64,000 nucleotides of DNA. Origin: Pseudomonas cichorii (GTDB lineage: Bacteria; Pseudomonadota; Gammaproteobacteria; Pseudomonadales; Pseudomonadaceae). The stretch spans positions 1,664,001-1,728,000 of the forward strand of contig NZ_CP074349.1 of the NCBI RefSeq assembly GCF_018343775.1, given 5' to 3'. A program made the position numbers and the translations under genes. Below the pieces are notes generated by a model. That model was not told where the DNA came from. It worked only from the letters and a program-made list of their open reading frames with translations, and did not search any database. Below, piece after piece: positions 9,584-19,574 of the stretch. The first letter of the stretch is position 1. Each line of letters opens with the position of its first letter.

Positions 9584-12500
9584 ATGGACGAAATGACTCG
9601 GTGTGTTGCCATCATGAAGAAGGAAGCTGGAAAAGTCGCCCAGGCAGATTCTGCTCTGGCGATTCTGTTGAAAAGATTTGCTCAGCCTCAAACGCCACAA
9701 GCGGCTATCAGTGATCGATTCCCCTCGGTGTTCAGCATTGCCAAAGGCACCACTGCGCAACTGCTCGAATCTGACCCTTTGCTGCATATATCGACTGCGC
9801 GTAGTTTGCATGCCGCATCTGTTTCCATGACTGCAATGGTTGCCCGGCAGTTTCGGGAAAGGCGACTGACGGCTTCGGTGCGGCGAGCGTTACGTTACGA
9901 AAACGGGATCTCCAGTCTGGTAGACACACCTACTTATACCGACATGTTCAACCCTGACTGGGCCAGCCATTGTCCTCCTGACGCAATCGAAGCTACTACT
10001 TCGCCAATTGCCTATCTGGCAGATCTGTACCGGGAAGTGGAGACCATCGAAAAGACAGGCGATCAGGAACGAATCATTACCCTGGCAACTCGACGACCTG
10101 ATCTGGCTTCGTTGATGCTGGATCATAACGCACTCAATCGCATTGAGCCGACTCTGGTATTGGCCAATGAAATTCTTGAAAAGTCGATTCGCAGTTATCT
10201 CGATGGCATCAGCCTGCAAGACAAGTCGGTGGATGATGTCATGTTGGAAACACGTTATCCGTTTGCATTGCCATACGAACGTTACCAGCAGCAAATCAAC
10301 TACGTGCTCAATCGCAGGGAGCGTCTGCCCGGCGATCCGATTCGGGCCGCGGATCCGGCTTATCCGTACTTCAAGGAGCCGGGTGTACATTCGCTGCTGT
10401 CCGATATCGCGCTGATACAGGACAGCGGTCTGGGGCCTGTGCAGCAGGGGATATTGGTTGAAGCGCCGCATATGGTCGCGCTTGCGCCTGATGATCAAGG
10501 CAGGGTGATCAACCAGCGACGTATCAACCCCAGAAATGGAAAGCTTGAAAGCGCGCTTCCGGCAATATCAGATTTTTTCAAGGACCACTTCGGCACCGAT
10601 GACATACTGGCATTAACTGATACTCAGACGTTCTGCCTGAGAACCGGGCTGAGCACTGACCAGCTCGATTCATTACTGTCGGTGGGACCTTACGCACCCT
10701 CGCTATCAGCCAACGTCACTGATCCAGGCGCAACGGTTGACGGTTCAGCTTACGGCTCGGTTTATATAAACGCCGGGCAAAGCCCTGGAATCGCCATCAA
10801 GTCGACTGAGGAGCAGGGAGTACCCGTCCATCGCTTGATCAATTGCCCGGTCGAGCGCTTTGATCGGATGAATCGCATGATTCGTCTGGCGCGCTGGCTG
10901 CAATTGCCGTTCGAGGATGTGGATCAACTGCTCACAGCTTCCCAGCAAGCGGAGCAGCGTGCAGCCAATGTGGTTCGGCGACGTACGGCATCTTCCCCGA
11001 ATCTCATTACGCAGGACACGCTGCGTGCGCTTGGCTTGTTCCAGGTAGTGCGCACTCTATATGACGTCCCGGCAGAAGATTTTGCAGCGCTGCTTTACGG
11101 TATGGCGGTACACGCTCGTGGCAAGACGCCGTCGCAGTTCGACCGGATATTCAATCGTCAGGCCATGTTTTCCATACCGCTTGTTCTGGACGGTTCGCCC
11201 TTCACGATAACGCCGAAGAGCGAAACCGAACGGCAGAAAGTCGACCACTTGTGTGCGGCACTGGGGTTGACCTATGAGATGTACCGGTTCGTTGCCAAGG
11301 TTGTCGAGCAGTCCTGGGCGGGTGAGTCTTTGCACTGGACGCGGGAGGTGGTATCTGCCTTTTATCGGCTGGTCAGGCTGCCACGCTATCTTGGGCTCAC
11401 TACGATTGAAACGCTGGCGCTCCTTGAACTACTGGACGATGGCGGCAGTCAGTTGACCTCGAAACTGGCCGGTATTACACAGATTGCCACTTATTACGCT
11501 TCGGCCAATACCGACACTTTGAGTGTCATCCATGCTCTGGTGGACTGTGCAGCGTGGCTACAGGCAAACAAATGGACCGTCGCGCAATTGTGCCGTCTGG
11601 TATTGCCTGCCGTAACACAGCCCGTAGCAACCGATGCCGAGCACAATCTGCTGCAACAAATCCACTCACGGCTGACGTCTGCGCTTATCACCGAAAGCAG
11701 TTTTGCCCAGGTCGGAGCGCCTGACTCGTCACTGATCCTGCAAGTCGATGACAATGGCATACAGGCTTATCTCAGCGAACCGATCGACTGGTTTGCAGAG
11801 TTGAGCGGTTTTGTCGATGCCGGGACGACGAACCCGGCTGCCAAAGGGTTGGTGAAGTATTTGAAGGGAGAGAGCGAAGAGGTATTCGAGCACGCTCTCA
11901 GCAGTGATGTGAAACATGTTCTGGAGACGCTAGGTCTGCCAGTCGAGGAGTTACATCCAAAAATTACCAATATGATCATGCGCGCCAGGGGCGCACAGGA
12001 AGCCTTGCTGATGGAAGGCCTCGCGGGTTATTTGGGTGCATCCGCAGACCAGGCCAAGGCCCTGTTGTTCTGGAGTGAGGGCAACCGCTATCAATTGCTG
12101 GCTGAAGTGCTGCGTGTCTACGGTTTCAGCACGACAGCAAATGTTGCCATTGGGGACGAGGTTTTACTGGTTCTGGATGCTCTGTCAAAACGTGCTGTGC
12201 TCTGTGGGCATCTGACGCTGAGCCCGGCGCTGATCATTCAATATGTCGAGCATCCCGAATGGTTTGGTCTACCGGATACCGAACTGTCTCTGCAATCCGT
12301 TTACTTCCTTACCCAGTACGCCAACGCACTACGCCTCAGTGAGCAGGACGAAGACACGTTGCTCGACTATTTTCGGTTGATCAACACCCTTTGGGAAGGC
12401 GCAACGGAGGGCGACAAGCGTCTGATACGTGACAGCGCTGCCAGCAAACTGGCCGGCTTTCTGCGTTGGGGGGTACGTGATGTCCTTGCAGTTGCCCACC

Positions 12501-14530
12501 AGTTGAACCCCGATACAGGCGTCATTTTTACCCTCCGTGAGTTTGATGTATTGGCGCGCGAGTCCTTGCTCAGTCGGCATACGGGACTGGACGCAAATGC
12601 CTTGTTGGCTCTGCATGAACTGACTCCGACAACCTCGACCGAACTCTATCGCAAGGCGGCGGAGCTGGCACTGAGCTGCTTGACCGAGGCCGTGCCCGCA
12701 AGTGCTGTTGGTGAAGTGGGGCAAAGCCATTCCAGTGTGATTACCGTGACTCCAGATTACCTGGTGGCCCAGCGTGGGGGAGAACTCGCAACCTACACCA
12801 TCACCTTGCGTGATTTCATGGATGAGCCTTTGGACAATGTGACGGTCAGTTGGACGACGGATCTGGGCAGTCTTGATCAGGTAAGCAGTATCACGGACGA
12901 ATATGGACAAGCCTCGAACACTCTGCGTAGCGGTAACGTGATGGGGATGGTGCATGTTGTCGCCCATTACGGACTTGGCGAGCAGTTGATGGCCCCGGTT
13001 GTGGTCATTGGCTGCGATGAAGATTCCTTACACTTCATAGAGGGGGAATACGAGCCTTCGACGGCTCTGGCCAATAAAATTGAGGGTATTTATTTCTCTG
13101 TCACGATGGTCGATGACTATGAAAATAAGGGAATTGATCGTGCTGTTGAATGGGGCGCGACCCTCGGGGAGTTTAAACGCTTTCAAACCTATACCGATGA
13201 TCAAGGTATTGCCAGAGCTGAGTTGCGGAGCCGGCCTGCGGGTGAGTCCATAGCGATTGCACACTATAAAAATGGCCGTGAGTGGGAATTTGTTCCTGTC
13301 GAGTTTGTGAGTATTCCTTATTTTCAATATGTGCGCTTCAGCAATACGGTAGTGGTCGGTGTTGAAGCTGAGGTACGTTGCAGTCTTGTAGAACTGGATG
13401 GTACGCCCGTTATGGGTGCGGAAGTGACTTGGAGTGATGATGTGGGTGGGGTGTTAGATGCAACCAGTAAAACCGATGATAACGGTATTGCTATTGCACG
13501 ATTCATTACTGATAAAGAGGGTAAGGTTGTGGTGACTTCTAGTGTGGGTGCCCCAACCAAAGACAAGCACAGTGAGCAAACGGTAATTTATCCAGCGGCC
13601 GTCATTGATAAATACGAAGCAAGTGATGTCGAGTTTCTTGTCGGGAGTGCGGACCCTCTTGTATTTTCTGTATGGCTGAAAGCGGGCGGGCAGGTTGTTC
13701 GGCGTTTTCCTGTCGAGTGGTTTATTGATGAAGGGTTGATTGCTACCACTTACACTGATAGTAATGGTGTTGCAAATTTTAGTTCAAAATTTACAACGGG
13801 AAAACATGTGGTAAAAGCGGTTGTCGGCGGCACTGATGAGTCAGTTGAGTTTCCAGTTTCTGCATTGCCTCCGTGTGAGTTTGAGGTGGTAGTGGACGGG
13901 ACGCATGATCCGAAAAATCCTGATCTTCTGGCGAAAGGATATTCACATAGTCTGCTTGTGAAAGTTGTTGATCAAAGCGGGAATGCTCTTGAAGGTGTTG
14001 AGTTTAGGATGAGCCATGTCTATCAACCGTTTAACTATACTATTGTGGGGCTTGAAGAAACCAAGGTGTCCTCGTTGGAGGGAATCAGATTTCCGGTTCA
14101 TTGTTCGCACAGTGCTACCTACGGGGAGATTGCAGTGACTCTGAGTGGGCGCTTGCCAAAGACGTTTGTAAAGTCTTACAAGATTGGATGGCTCTGGAGG
14201 ATGGAGGCTGCGAATGTATTTAGCTTTAAAGAAGACTGCGATATATATTACGCGGATTGGGGGAGTAATAGCTACTTGGCTGGTCGTGATGCAGGAATAA
14301 TGACCTCGCCACTTGATGTGAGTATCATGATTGATTTTTCTATTAAGGGTAAAGATTGGAGGGCTTCTGTGCCTGTTGTAGATATGGGGAACATTATCAT
14401 GGCGTATATAAGACCTCCTGATGTTGAGGGGGTGGCCGTAGGTGATGTGTTGGTATCCAGTTATTCCACTGGCTTGAATGGTTATATCTCTGTTGTTTCG
14501 GGGGAGGTTGTAGTCCGCCTCCTCGGCTAA
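9584..14530 (+). CDS. Tc toxin A subunit, N-terminal (TcaA-like) part with tandem Ig-like domains
   Basis: About 1648 residues. The first 1045 or so are the alpha-helical N-terminal shell of insecticidal toxin complex A subunits (VRP1-like). Diagnostic segments are TSPIAYLADLYREVE, RRPDLASLMLDHNALN and a following LVLANEILE. From about base 12720 the protein changes to beta-rich Ig-like (Big_1/invasin-like) repeats, each marked by a T-D-x-x-G-x-A turn (near 12895, 13195, 13475 and 13755), with a further, more divergent unit to about 14200 and a C-terminal tail of unknown fold. The Ig stretch is richer in A+T with different codon use, suggesting separate origin. In-frame starts exist at 9404 (TTG), 9425, 9584, 9593 and 9614; none has a strong ribosome site, so the start is uncertain. 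The product pairs with the next gene to form one TcA, the receptor-binding and pore subunit. No TcB or TcC gene is near. Confidence 0.85.
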   Translation: MDEMTRCVAIMKKEAGKVAQADSALAILLKRFAQPQTPQAAISDRFPSVFSIAKGTTAQLLESDPLLHISTARSLHAASVSMTAMVARQFRERRLTASVRRALRYENGISSLVDTPTYTDMFNPDWASHCPPDAIEATTSPIAYLADLYREVETIEKTGDQERIITLATRRPDLASLMLDHNALNRIEPTLVLANEILEKSIRSYLDGISLQDKSVDDVMLETRYPFALPYERYQQQINYVLNRRERLPGDPIRAADPAYPYFKEPGVHSLLSDIALIQDSGLGPVQQGILVEAPHMVALAPDDQGRVINQRRINPRNGKLESALPAISDFFKDHFGTDDILALTDTQTFCLRTGLSTDQLDSLLSVGPYAPSLSANVTDPGATVDGSAYGSVYINAGQSPGIAIKSTEEQGVPVHRLINCPVERFDRMNRMIRLARWLQLPFEDVDQLLTASQQAEQRAANVVRRRTASSPNLITQDTLRALGLFQVVRTLYDVPAEDFAALLYGMAVHARGKTPSQFDRIFNRQAMFSIPLVLDGSPFTITPKSETERQKVDHLCAALGLTYEMYRFVAKVVEQSWAGESLHWTREVVSAFYRLVRLPRYLGLTTIETLALLELLDDGGSQLTSKLAGITQIATYYASANTDTLSVIHALVDCAAWLQANKWTVAQLCRLVLPAVTQPVATDAEHNLLQQIHSRLTSALITESSFAQVGAPDSSLILQVDDNGIQAYLSEPIDWFAELSGFVDAGTTNPAAKGLVKYLKGESEEVFEHALSSDVKHVLETLGLPVEELHPKITNMIMRARGAQEALLMEGLAGYLGASADQAKALLFWSEGNRYQLLAEVLRVYGFSTTANVAIGDEVLLVLDALSKRAVLCGHLTLSPALIIQYVEHPEWFGLPDTELSLQSVYFLTQYANALRLSEQDEDTLLDYFRLINTLWEGATEGDKRLIRDSAASKLAGFLRWGVRDVLAVAHQLNPDTGVIFTLREFDVLARESLLSRHTGLDANALLALHELTPTTSTELYRKAAELALSCLTEAVPASAVGEVGQSHSSVITVTPDYLVAQRGGELATYTITLRDFMDEPLDNVTVSWTTDLGSLDQVSSITDEYGQASNTLRSGNVMGMVHVVAHYGLGEQLMAPVVVIGCDEDSLHFIEGEYEPSTALANKIEGIYFSVTMVDDYENKGIDRAVEWGATLGEFKRFQTYTDDQGIARAELRSRPAGESIAIAHYKNGREWEFVPVEFVSIPYFQYVRFSNTVVVGVEAEVRCSLVELDGTPVMGAEVTWSDDVGGVLDATSKTDDNGIAIARFITDKEGKVVVTSSVGAPTKDKHSEQTVIYPAAVIDKYEASDVEFLVGSADPLVFSVWLKAGGQVVRRFPVEWFIDEGLIATTYTDSNGVANFSSKFTTGKHVVKAVVGGTDESVEFPVSALPPCEFEVVVDGTHDPKNPDLLAKGYSHSLLVKVVDQSGNALEGVEFRMSHVYQPFNYTIVGLEETKVSSLEGIRFPVHCSHSATYGEIAVTLSGRLPKTFVKSYKIGWLWRMEAANVFSFKEDCDIYYADWGSNSYLAGRDAGIMTSPLDVSIMIDFSIKGKDWRASVPVVDMGNIIMAYIRPPDVEGVAVGDVLVSSYSTGLNGYISVVSGEVVVRLLG

Positions 14531-14550
14531 ACTTTACTAGGGTCATTATT

Positions 14551-17500
14551 ATGATCAGCCATATAATTCCCGAACTCGAAGAACAACGCCGTGACGCTTT
14601 GGTTGGTTATTACCTCGGTCAGCTTGTTCCTTCGGATGCAACCTCCGCTCCCTTGGGGTTGACCACGCCTGATGATTTATACGAATACCTGTTGATCGAT
14701 AACCAGGTCAGTGGTGAGGTTGAAACCAGCCGGGTTGCGCAAGGTATTGCCAGCATTCAGCAATATATCAATGCCATCTACAACGGCATGGAGCCAGGGT
14801 ATGCGCGTGGTTTTGATGACGAGCGTTTACGGCTCTGGCGTGAAGGCATGAGTGAATACAGCGTCTGGGCAGGTTACCAGATGATTGAGGACTACCCGGA
14901 AAACTATATTGATCCGACACTTCGCCTGAACAAGACCAGTCAGTTCGAGGTGTTTGAGTCGGAGCTGGGGCAAAGCCGCATCAATGAAGATAATGTAAGT
15001 TCGGCTCTGAAAAACTATCTGGACAGCTTTGAGCTCATCAGTAATCTACAGGTTGTTGCCTGTTATGTAGACGGTGAAGATTTTCGACGGGCCGACTATT
15101 ATTTTGTCGGGCGTCAGAATGTTGAACCCTTTGCTTATTACTGGCGTATGGCAAAAATTGATTTACAGGAAAACAGCACTCAGATATTGCCATCGGCGTG
15201 GACAGAGTGGAAAAGGATTGATATAGCGTGCGATGCGAAGGTGCAGCATGTACGCCCGGTCGTAGTGGATGGCCGGTTACATTTTATCTGGGTGGAGCTT
15301 GGACAGGCAGAAACCGATGACCTGGGTGCAAAAACCGGTAAATATTATTATCGGGCCAAGATGTCCTATAAGCACATCTCTGACAAGTGGTCGTCCGCAA
15401 CGGTGATTTACGAAGGGTTGACCGAAAAGCAGAGTCTGGATAGTCGTCATGACGGGAGTCCCTTGGCAGGGCGTTTTACTCTTGTGGCTGCCATGGATGT
15501 TCGTTTTGCAGGTGAGCCTCGTTTGATTATTTGCTTTCAATATAGAACGGATGCCAGTACGGCAGAAGTGACGGCTGATCCTGAGCGTTTTGTGCGGGTG
15601 TTCGATAAGCTTTTTAACAGGATTGTATTGAGTCAGGCTGAAGAGATACAGCTGTATGGAATTGCTGTCACCCTGCTGGGCGGGAACCCGGCGCGTGCGC
15701 AATATCCCTTGAGCGGGAAATACGCTGACGGTAATAGTGAGTGGATGTTGGATGGCGTTATCTGGAGTACGAGTGGAGATAATGACATGCCACCAGGAGG
15801 TATCAATCAATCGCTTGAACTTAAGGCGGAACTTCGCAGTTCGGGAGACGGATGTGTGTTGGAGACGCAGGGTATCTGCTCTGCAAAGCGCTATCGGCGT
15901 AGCGAGTTCTATATTTGTGTTTATGGAGCAAGGCGAGTAGATCTATCTGAGTGTAGGTTTGTTGTAGAGGGTACTCATAAAGGATTTCAGCTTGAAATTA
16001 CAATTTCCATTCCCAGCTTTTTTTTACCAACTGTACGCGGCGACTTGAATTGGAATGAGGAAGTCATCAAGAGCTTTGGTACTGAAGATTTTGAATTGAT
16101 ATCTACTGATGATCCTTGGGTTTCTGTTTATCGGGCCAATTTTGATTTATCCATTAATCCTGAAGATTTCCCAACACCGACAACTGAAGAGGTTAAAGCG
16201 GGAGCCGGATTCGCGCTGGATTTCCAGGGGGAGCCGGGGCTTCTGGACAGTAACTCCAATCATTATGGTGAAACGATGGTTACGGTGACTCAAGGTTTTG
16301 ATATCTGGGATACCTCTCCGGCCGTTTCGAGTCAGCTTGTGCTTAATGGTGCAGCCAAGACACCAGTAGAATCCATTTCCTGGCCCGGTATTGAAACGGT
16401 AAAAGTCCTTCATTTCGGAGCGCTGCCCAAAGGTTCCGGTTATGGTTATAACGAGTTTCATATTACAAGAACCGTAAAGCCGACGCCGGTACCTCTTATT
16501 GTCACTACGCCTGCGGGAGGACAATTCCTTGATCTGGAGGCGCTCAAGTTACCCTCTTTGCGTTATGTACGAATGAATACCACCTTCGCCAGAGAGCTAG
16601 TAAAAAAAGCTGAGCGCTCTCTGAAAAGTGTATTGAGTTGGGACGTTCAGCATACCCAGGAGCCACCGGCTCCTGGTAGCACCTCAGTGCCACTGGATTT
16701 CAAAGGTGCCAATGGCCGTTATTTCTGGGAACTGTTCTTTCATGTCCCGCATCTGGTTGCCCACCGGTTACATACCGAGTTCAATTATCTGGGGGCGGAA
16801 AGCTGGCTGCATTACCTGTTCAACCCCTTGGAACGCATTGCGCCCCTGTATCCGCCACCTGTTGCAGAACACCCATATTGGACCAGCCGGCCGCTGACCT
16901 TTGAAAATGACCCGGCCTACGAGTGGGGCGGGCTGGGCGATCCCGATGCAATCGCCTATGGCGCGCCGTCCCATTACCGCAAGACCATTTTCGTCTTTTA
17001 TCTGAATAATCTGATTGCCCATGGCGACATGTTGTACCGGCAGTTGACTCGCGATACGCTCAATCAGGCGCAGCTTCTGTATGTTCGGGCGGCTTCATTG
17101 CTTGGGCCTCTCTCCAAAGGCCGCAGCATCAGCCGCTGGACTCCCATGATGCTTAAGGATGCTGCCGCCAGTGATAAGTCATTGTTCGCGGACTTTGAAG
17201 CTTCGGGGCTCGAGGGGCTGGAAAGTGATATTCCGAGCCATTCTGAGGGACAGCTCTGGTTGCACTTGCTGGATGCGCCGTGGTTTCGTCTGCCGGTCAA
17301 CACCAGACTGCTTGATCTCTGGGACCGCCTGGCCTTGAGGCTTTATAACCTGCGTCATAACCTGAGCCTGGATGGCAAGCCCCTTTCTTTGCCGCTCTAC
17401 GCACCAGCGGCAAATCCGACCGATCTGCTGCGAGCACAGGCCGCGGGCGGCGGCAGTGGACAGCGACGTCTGGGTTCGCTGGCGATCATTCCGCCGTATC

Positions 17501-19119
17501 GCTTCAGGGCCATGCTGCCGCGGGTGCAGAACGCCGTTGAAACGCTGATCCGCTATGGCGATCAATTGCGTAGCTACATGGAGTTGCGTGATCGTGCCGA
17601 TCAGGAGGAGTTGCAACAATCTCATGTGCTGGAGCTGTCGGCCTTCACCGAGACTCTGCAGACGCAGATGATCGAGCATGCAGTCAAATCCCGAGATGCG
17701 TTGACGGGGAGTCGTGCTGCCATTGAATCGCGTAAAGTCTATTACCAGCAACTGGAGCAGGAGGATGTCAGCCAGGCCGAGAAACGTGCAATGAGTTTGC
17801 AGAGTGAAGCCAAAGACGGCGATAAAGATGCCTTGATAGGGACGGCTATCGCCCATGTAACTGATGCTTTGGTTCCATCCATCTTCGGCACCTCGAACGG
17901 TGGTATGCGCCCGGCCGGATTAGGCTTTTCTGCTGCAACGTATCTACAGAGTGAGGCGTTGGGAAAAATCCGAGATGCCGAACAGGCGCTGATCAGCGAA
18001 CAATACCGCCGCCGTCGCATCGAATGGCAGTTCCTGGCTCGTCAGGCCGAACAGGATCTGGAGGCGATTGACCTGCAGATCGAGGTTCAGGACATTGCCG
18101 TCGAGGCAGCCAAGACCAGCCTTGCACAAGCGACCAAGGCTCAGGAGCAGGCTCAGATCTATTACACCTTCCTGAAAAATCGTGCCACTGGGCCAGCGTT
18201 GTATCAATGGCTGATCGGTCAGATGGCGACCCTGTATTTCCAGGCTTACGATGTGGTGCTGTCGATGTGCCTGGGGACCGAGGCCTGTTGGCAGTACGAA
18301 ATTGGTGATCGTGATACCCGGTTCATTCCTGTCAACGCCTGGGCCGATAACCGCTACGGGCTGACAGCGGGCGAGATGCTGAAACTGGGCTTGTTACAGA
18401 TGGAGTCGGCGTTCCTCTCCCGGCACGAGCGGCGGCTTGAACTCACCAAGACGATCTCCCTGAAAGCATTGCTCAAGAACTATGACCCCGGCGCAAATAC
18501 TCGTGAGCCTGAACCTCGTGCAACGGGCTGGGAAGCAGTCATTGCCCAACTGGAAACCACAGGAGAAATTGCTTTCGATTTTGACTCCTCGTTATTCGAC
18601 AAGGATTATCCAGGCCATTATTTGCGTCAGATCGTGCGTGTGTCTGTATCCATCCCCGCCGTTCTGGGGCCTTACGAGGATATTCGTATCCTGTTGACTC
18701 AGCAGACGAGCAGTGTGCTGTTGAGTTCTGACATTCGCGGCGTGAATTATCTCTACAAAGAGGCGGGCGAGTTGCCGCCGGACTCGGATGGCGAGGTCGA
18801 CCCGACACATATCGTGTTCAACCCCAGAGCCAATCAGCAGATCGGTATTTCCACCGGCGTCGATGACCACGGCATGTTCATGCTGGATTTTGGCGACGAG
18901 CGTTATTTTCCGTTCGAGGGTACGGGGGCCGTGTCGCGCTGGATCCTGAGTTTTCCACGCCATGAGTCCGAGCGGCAGAAAGCGATTCTGGGGTCCTTGA
19001 CCGATATCATCCTGCACGTCAGATACCTTGCCGTGGACGGTGGCAAGGTATTCAACGCCGAGGTGGAGAAACTGGTGAAAACCGTGGAAGAGGGCGAGTC
19101 TTCCAGGCTTCTCAAGTGA
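14551..19119 (+). CDS. Tc toxin A subunit, C-terminal (TcaB-like) part
   Basis: A 1522-residue protein carrying the second half of a TcA subunit. It opens with RRDALVGYYLGQL, then DDLYEYLLIDNQVSGEVETSR, which in full-length TcA proteins joins the helical shell to the neuraminidase-like domain. The centre contains the conserved LHYLFNPLERIAP segment. A long helical region (about residues 1000-1230) fits the translocation channel, with a hydrophobic tip around IFGTSNGGMRPAGLGFSAA. The C-terminus has LFDKDYPGHYLRQI and DERYFPFEGTGAVSRW, which mark the TcB-binding domain. It begins 20 bases after the upstream stop, in a different frame and with its own ATG, as in the naturally split TcaA/TcaB and TccA/TccB pairs of Photorhabdus. 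Host-targeted delivery is expected from the family, not shown here. Confidence 0.92.
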   Translation: MISHIIPELEEQRRDALVGYYLGQLVPSDATSAPLGLTTPDDLYEYLLIDNQVSGEVETSRVAQGIASIQQYINAIYNGMEPGYARGFDDERLRLWREGMSEYSVWAGYQMIEDYPENYIDPTLRLNKTSQFEVFESELGQSRINEDNVSSALKNYLDSFELISNLQVVACYVDGEDFRRADYYFVGRQNVEPFAYYWRMAKIDLQENSTQILPSAWTEWKRIDIACDAKVQHVRPVVVDGRLHFIWVELGQAETDDLGAKTGKYYYRAKMSYKHISDKWSSATVIYEGLTEKQSLDSRHDGSPLAGRFTLVAAMDVRFAGEPRLIICFQYRTDASTAEVTADPERFVRVFDKLFNRIVLSQAEEIQLYGIAVTLLGGNPARAQYPLSGKYADGNSEWMLDGVIWSTSGDNDMPPGGINQSLELKAELRSSGDGCVLETQGICSAKRYRRSEFYICVYGARRVDLSECRFVVEGTHKGFQLEITISIPSFFLPTVRGDLNWNEEVIKSFGTEDFELISTDDPWVSVYRANFDLSINPEDFPTPTTEEVKAGAGFALDFQGEPGLLDSNSNHYGETMVTVTQGFDIWDTSPAVSSQLVLNGAAKTPVESISWPGIETVKVLHFGALPKGSGYGYNEFHITRTVKPTPVPLIVTTPAGGQFLDLEALKLPSLRYVRMNTTFARELVKKAERSLKSVLSWDVQHTQEPPAPGSTSVPLDFKGANGRYFWELFFHVPHLVAHRLHTEFNYLGAESWLHYLFNPLERIAPLYPPPVAEHPYWTSRPLTFENDPAYEWGGLGDPDAIAYGAPSHYRKTIFVFYLNNLIAHGDMLYRQLTRDTLNQAQLLYVRAASLLGPLSKGRSISRWTPMMLKDAAASDKSLFADFEASGLEGLESDIPSHSEGQLWLHLLDAPWFRLPVNTRLLDLWDRLALRLYNLRHNLSLDGKPLSLPLYAPAANPTDLLRAQAAGGGSGQRRLGSLAIIPPYRFRAMLPRVQNAVETLIRYGDQLRSYMELRDRADQEELQQSHVLELSAFTETLQTQMIEHAVKSRDALTGSRAAIESRKVYYQQLEQEDVSQAEKRAMSLQSEAKDGDKDALIGTAIAHVTDALVPSIFGTSNGGMRPAGLGFSAATYLQSEALGKIRDAEQALISEQYRRRRIEWQFLARQAEQDLEAIDLQIEVQDIAVEAAKTSLAQATKAQEQAQIYYTFLKNRATGPALYQWLIGQMATLYFQAYDVVLSMCLGTEACWQYEIGDRDTRFIPVNAWADNRYGLTAGEMLKLGLLQMESAFLSRHERRLELTKTISLKALLKNYDPGANTREPEPRATGWEAVIAQLETTGEIAFDFDSSLFDKDYPGHYLRQIVRVSVSIPAVLGPYEDIRILLTQQTSSVLLSSDIRGVNYLYKEAGELPPDSDGEVDPTHIVFNPRANQQIGISTGVDDHGMFMLDFGDERYFPFEGTGAVSRWILSFPRHESERQKAILGSLTDIILHVRYLAVDGGKVFNAEVEKLVKTVEEGESSRLLK

Positions 19120-19468
19120 GGGCGCTGTCGAACGTGCCGATATCCTTGAGAAGTATCTGCAGGGTTTCATGCACCTCGCCCAAATCATCAGCCGAAGTGT
19201 TATGCAGGATCTCGTAGCGGGTATCGCCACCCAGGGCTGCTGCATCCTCGGCTGAAATGTCTACCACCAGATGCGTGGTGCTCAGGGAAACCTTCAGGGC
19301 GGTGACGTACACCGTGTCATCACAGACGGTGATTTCGACTTCGTCTTCATCCGGAAAACGCGCCAGGGAAAACAGCTCGTTCTTTTCGTCATGGCAGCAA
19401 AGCAGCGCCATGTCGTCGTTCTCGTCGTCGCAAGGATTGGCGAGTAAAAGGGCGGTCTTGATTTGCAT
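19112..19468 (-). CDS. Small acidic protein of unknown function, convergent with the Tc gene
   Basis: A 118-residue strongly acidic protein with no signal peptide or membrane helix. It contains a Cys-Cys pair near residue 24 and alternating hydrophobic and acidic beta-like stretches (EVEITVCDDTVYVTALKVSL). The last 8 bases overlap the end of the TcaB-like gene tail to tail. An AGGA ribosome site lies about 8 bases before the ATG at 19468. The overall look (short, acidic, beta strands followed by a C-terminal helix) is faintly like the Imm10 immunity family, but I cannot support that without a profile search. It may simply be a resident gene flanking an inserted toxin locus. Confidence 0.65.
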   Translation of the reverse strand: MQIKTALLLANPCDDENDDMALLCCHDEKNELFSLARFPDEDEVEITVCDDTVYVTALKVSLSTTHLVVDISAEDAAALGGDTRYEILHNTSADDLGEVHETLQILLKDIGTFDSALT

Positions 19469-19541
19469 GGCGAGGTCCTGACTGGGCTAGCGGACGAGTG
19501 TGCCAGCCCCGGACAAAATTTGCTGGGTAATTCTCTTTGGG

Positions 19542-19574
19542 GTGGGACCCGCTCCCGAATGAATTCGGTCCCAC
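19542..19574. repeat. REP-like hairpin
   Basis: Arms GTGGGACC (19542-19549) and GGTCCCAC (19567-19574) are perfectly complementary, and a nested CCGAAT-GA-ATTCGG palindrome lies between them. This is a small extragenic palindrome of the Pseudomonas REP type. It lies in the 419-base gap before gdhB (19469-19887); nothing else is recognisable there apart from the gdhB ribosome site GGAG near 19876. Confidence 0.65.

Noticed and set aside
14520..14560. A frameshift splitting a single full-length TcA gene
   Set aside because: The second gene has its own ATG and begins where natural TcaB/TccB proteins begin, and the two parts are separated by a stop and a 20-base gap. Naturally split TcA genes are known, so no frameshift is needed.
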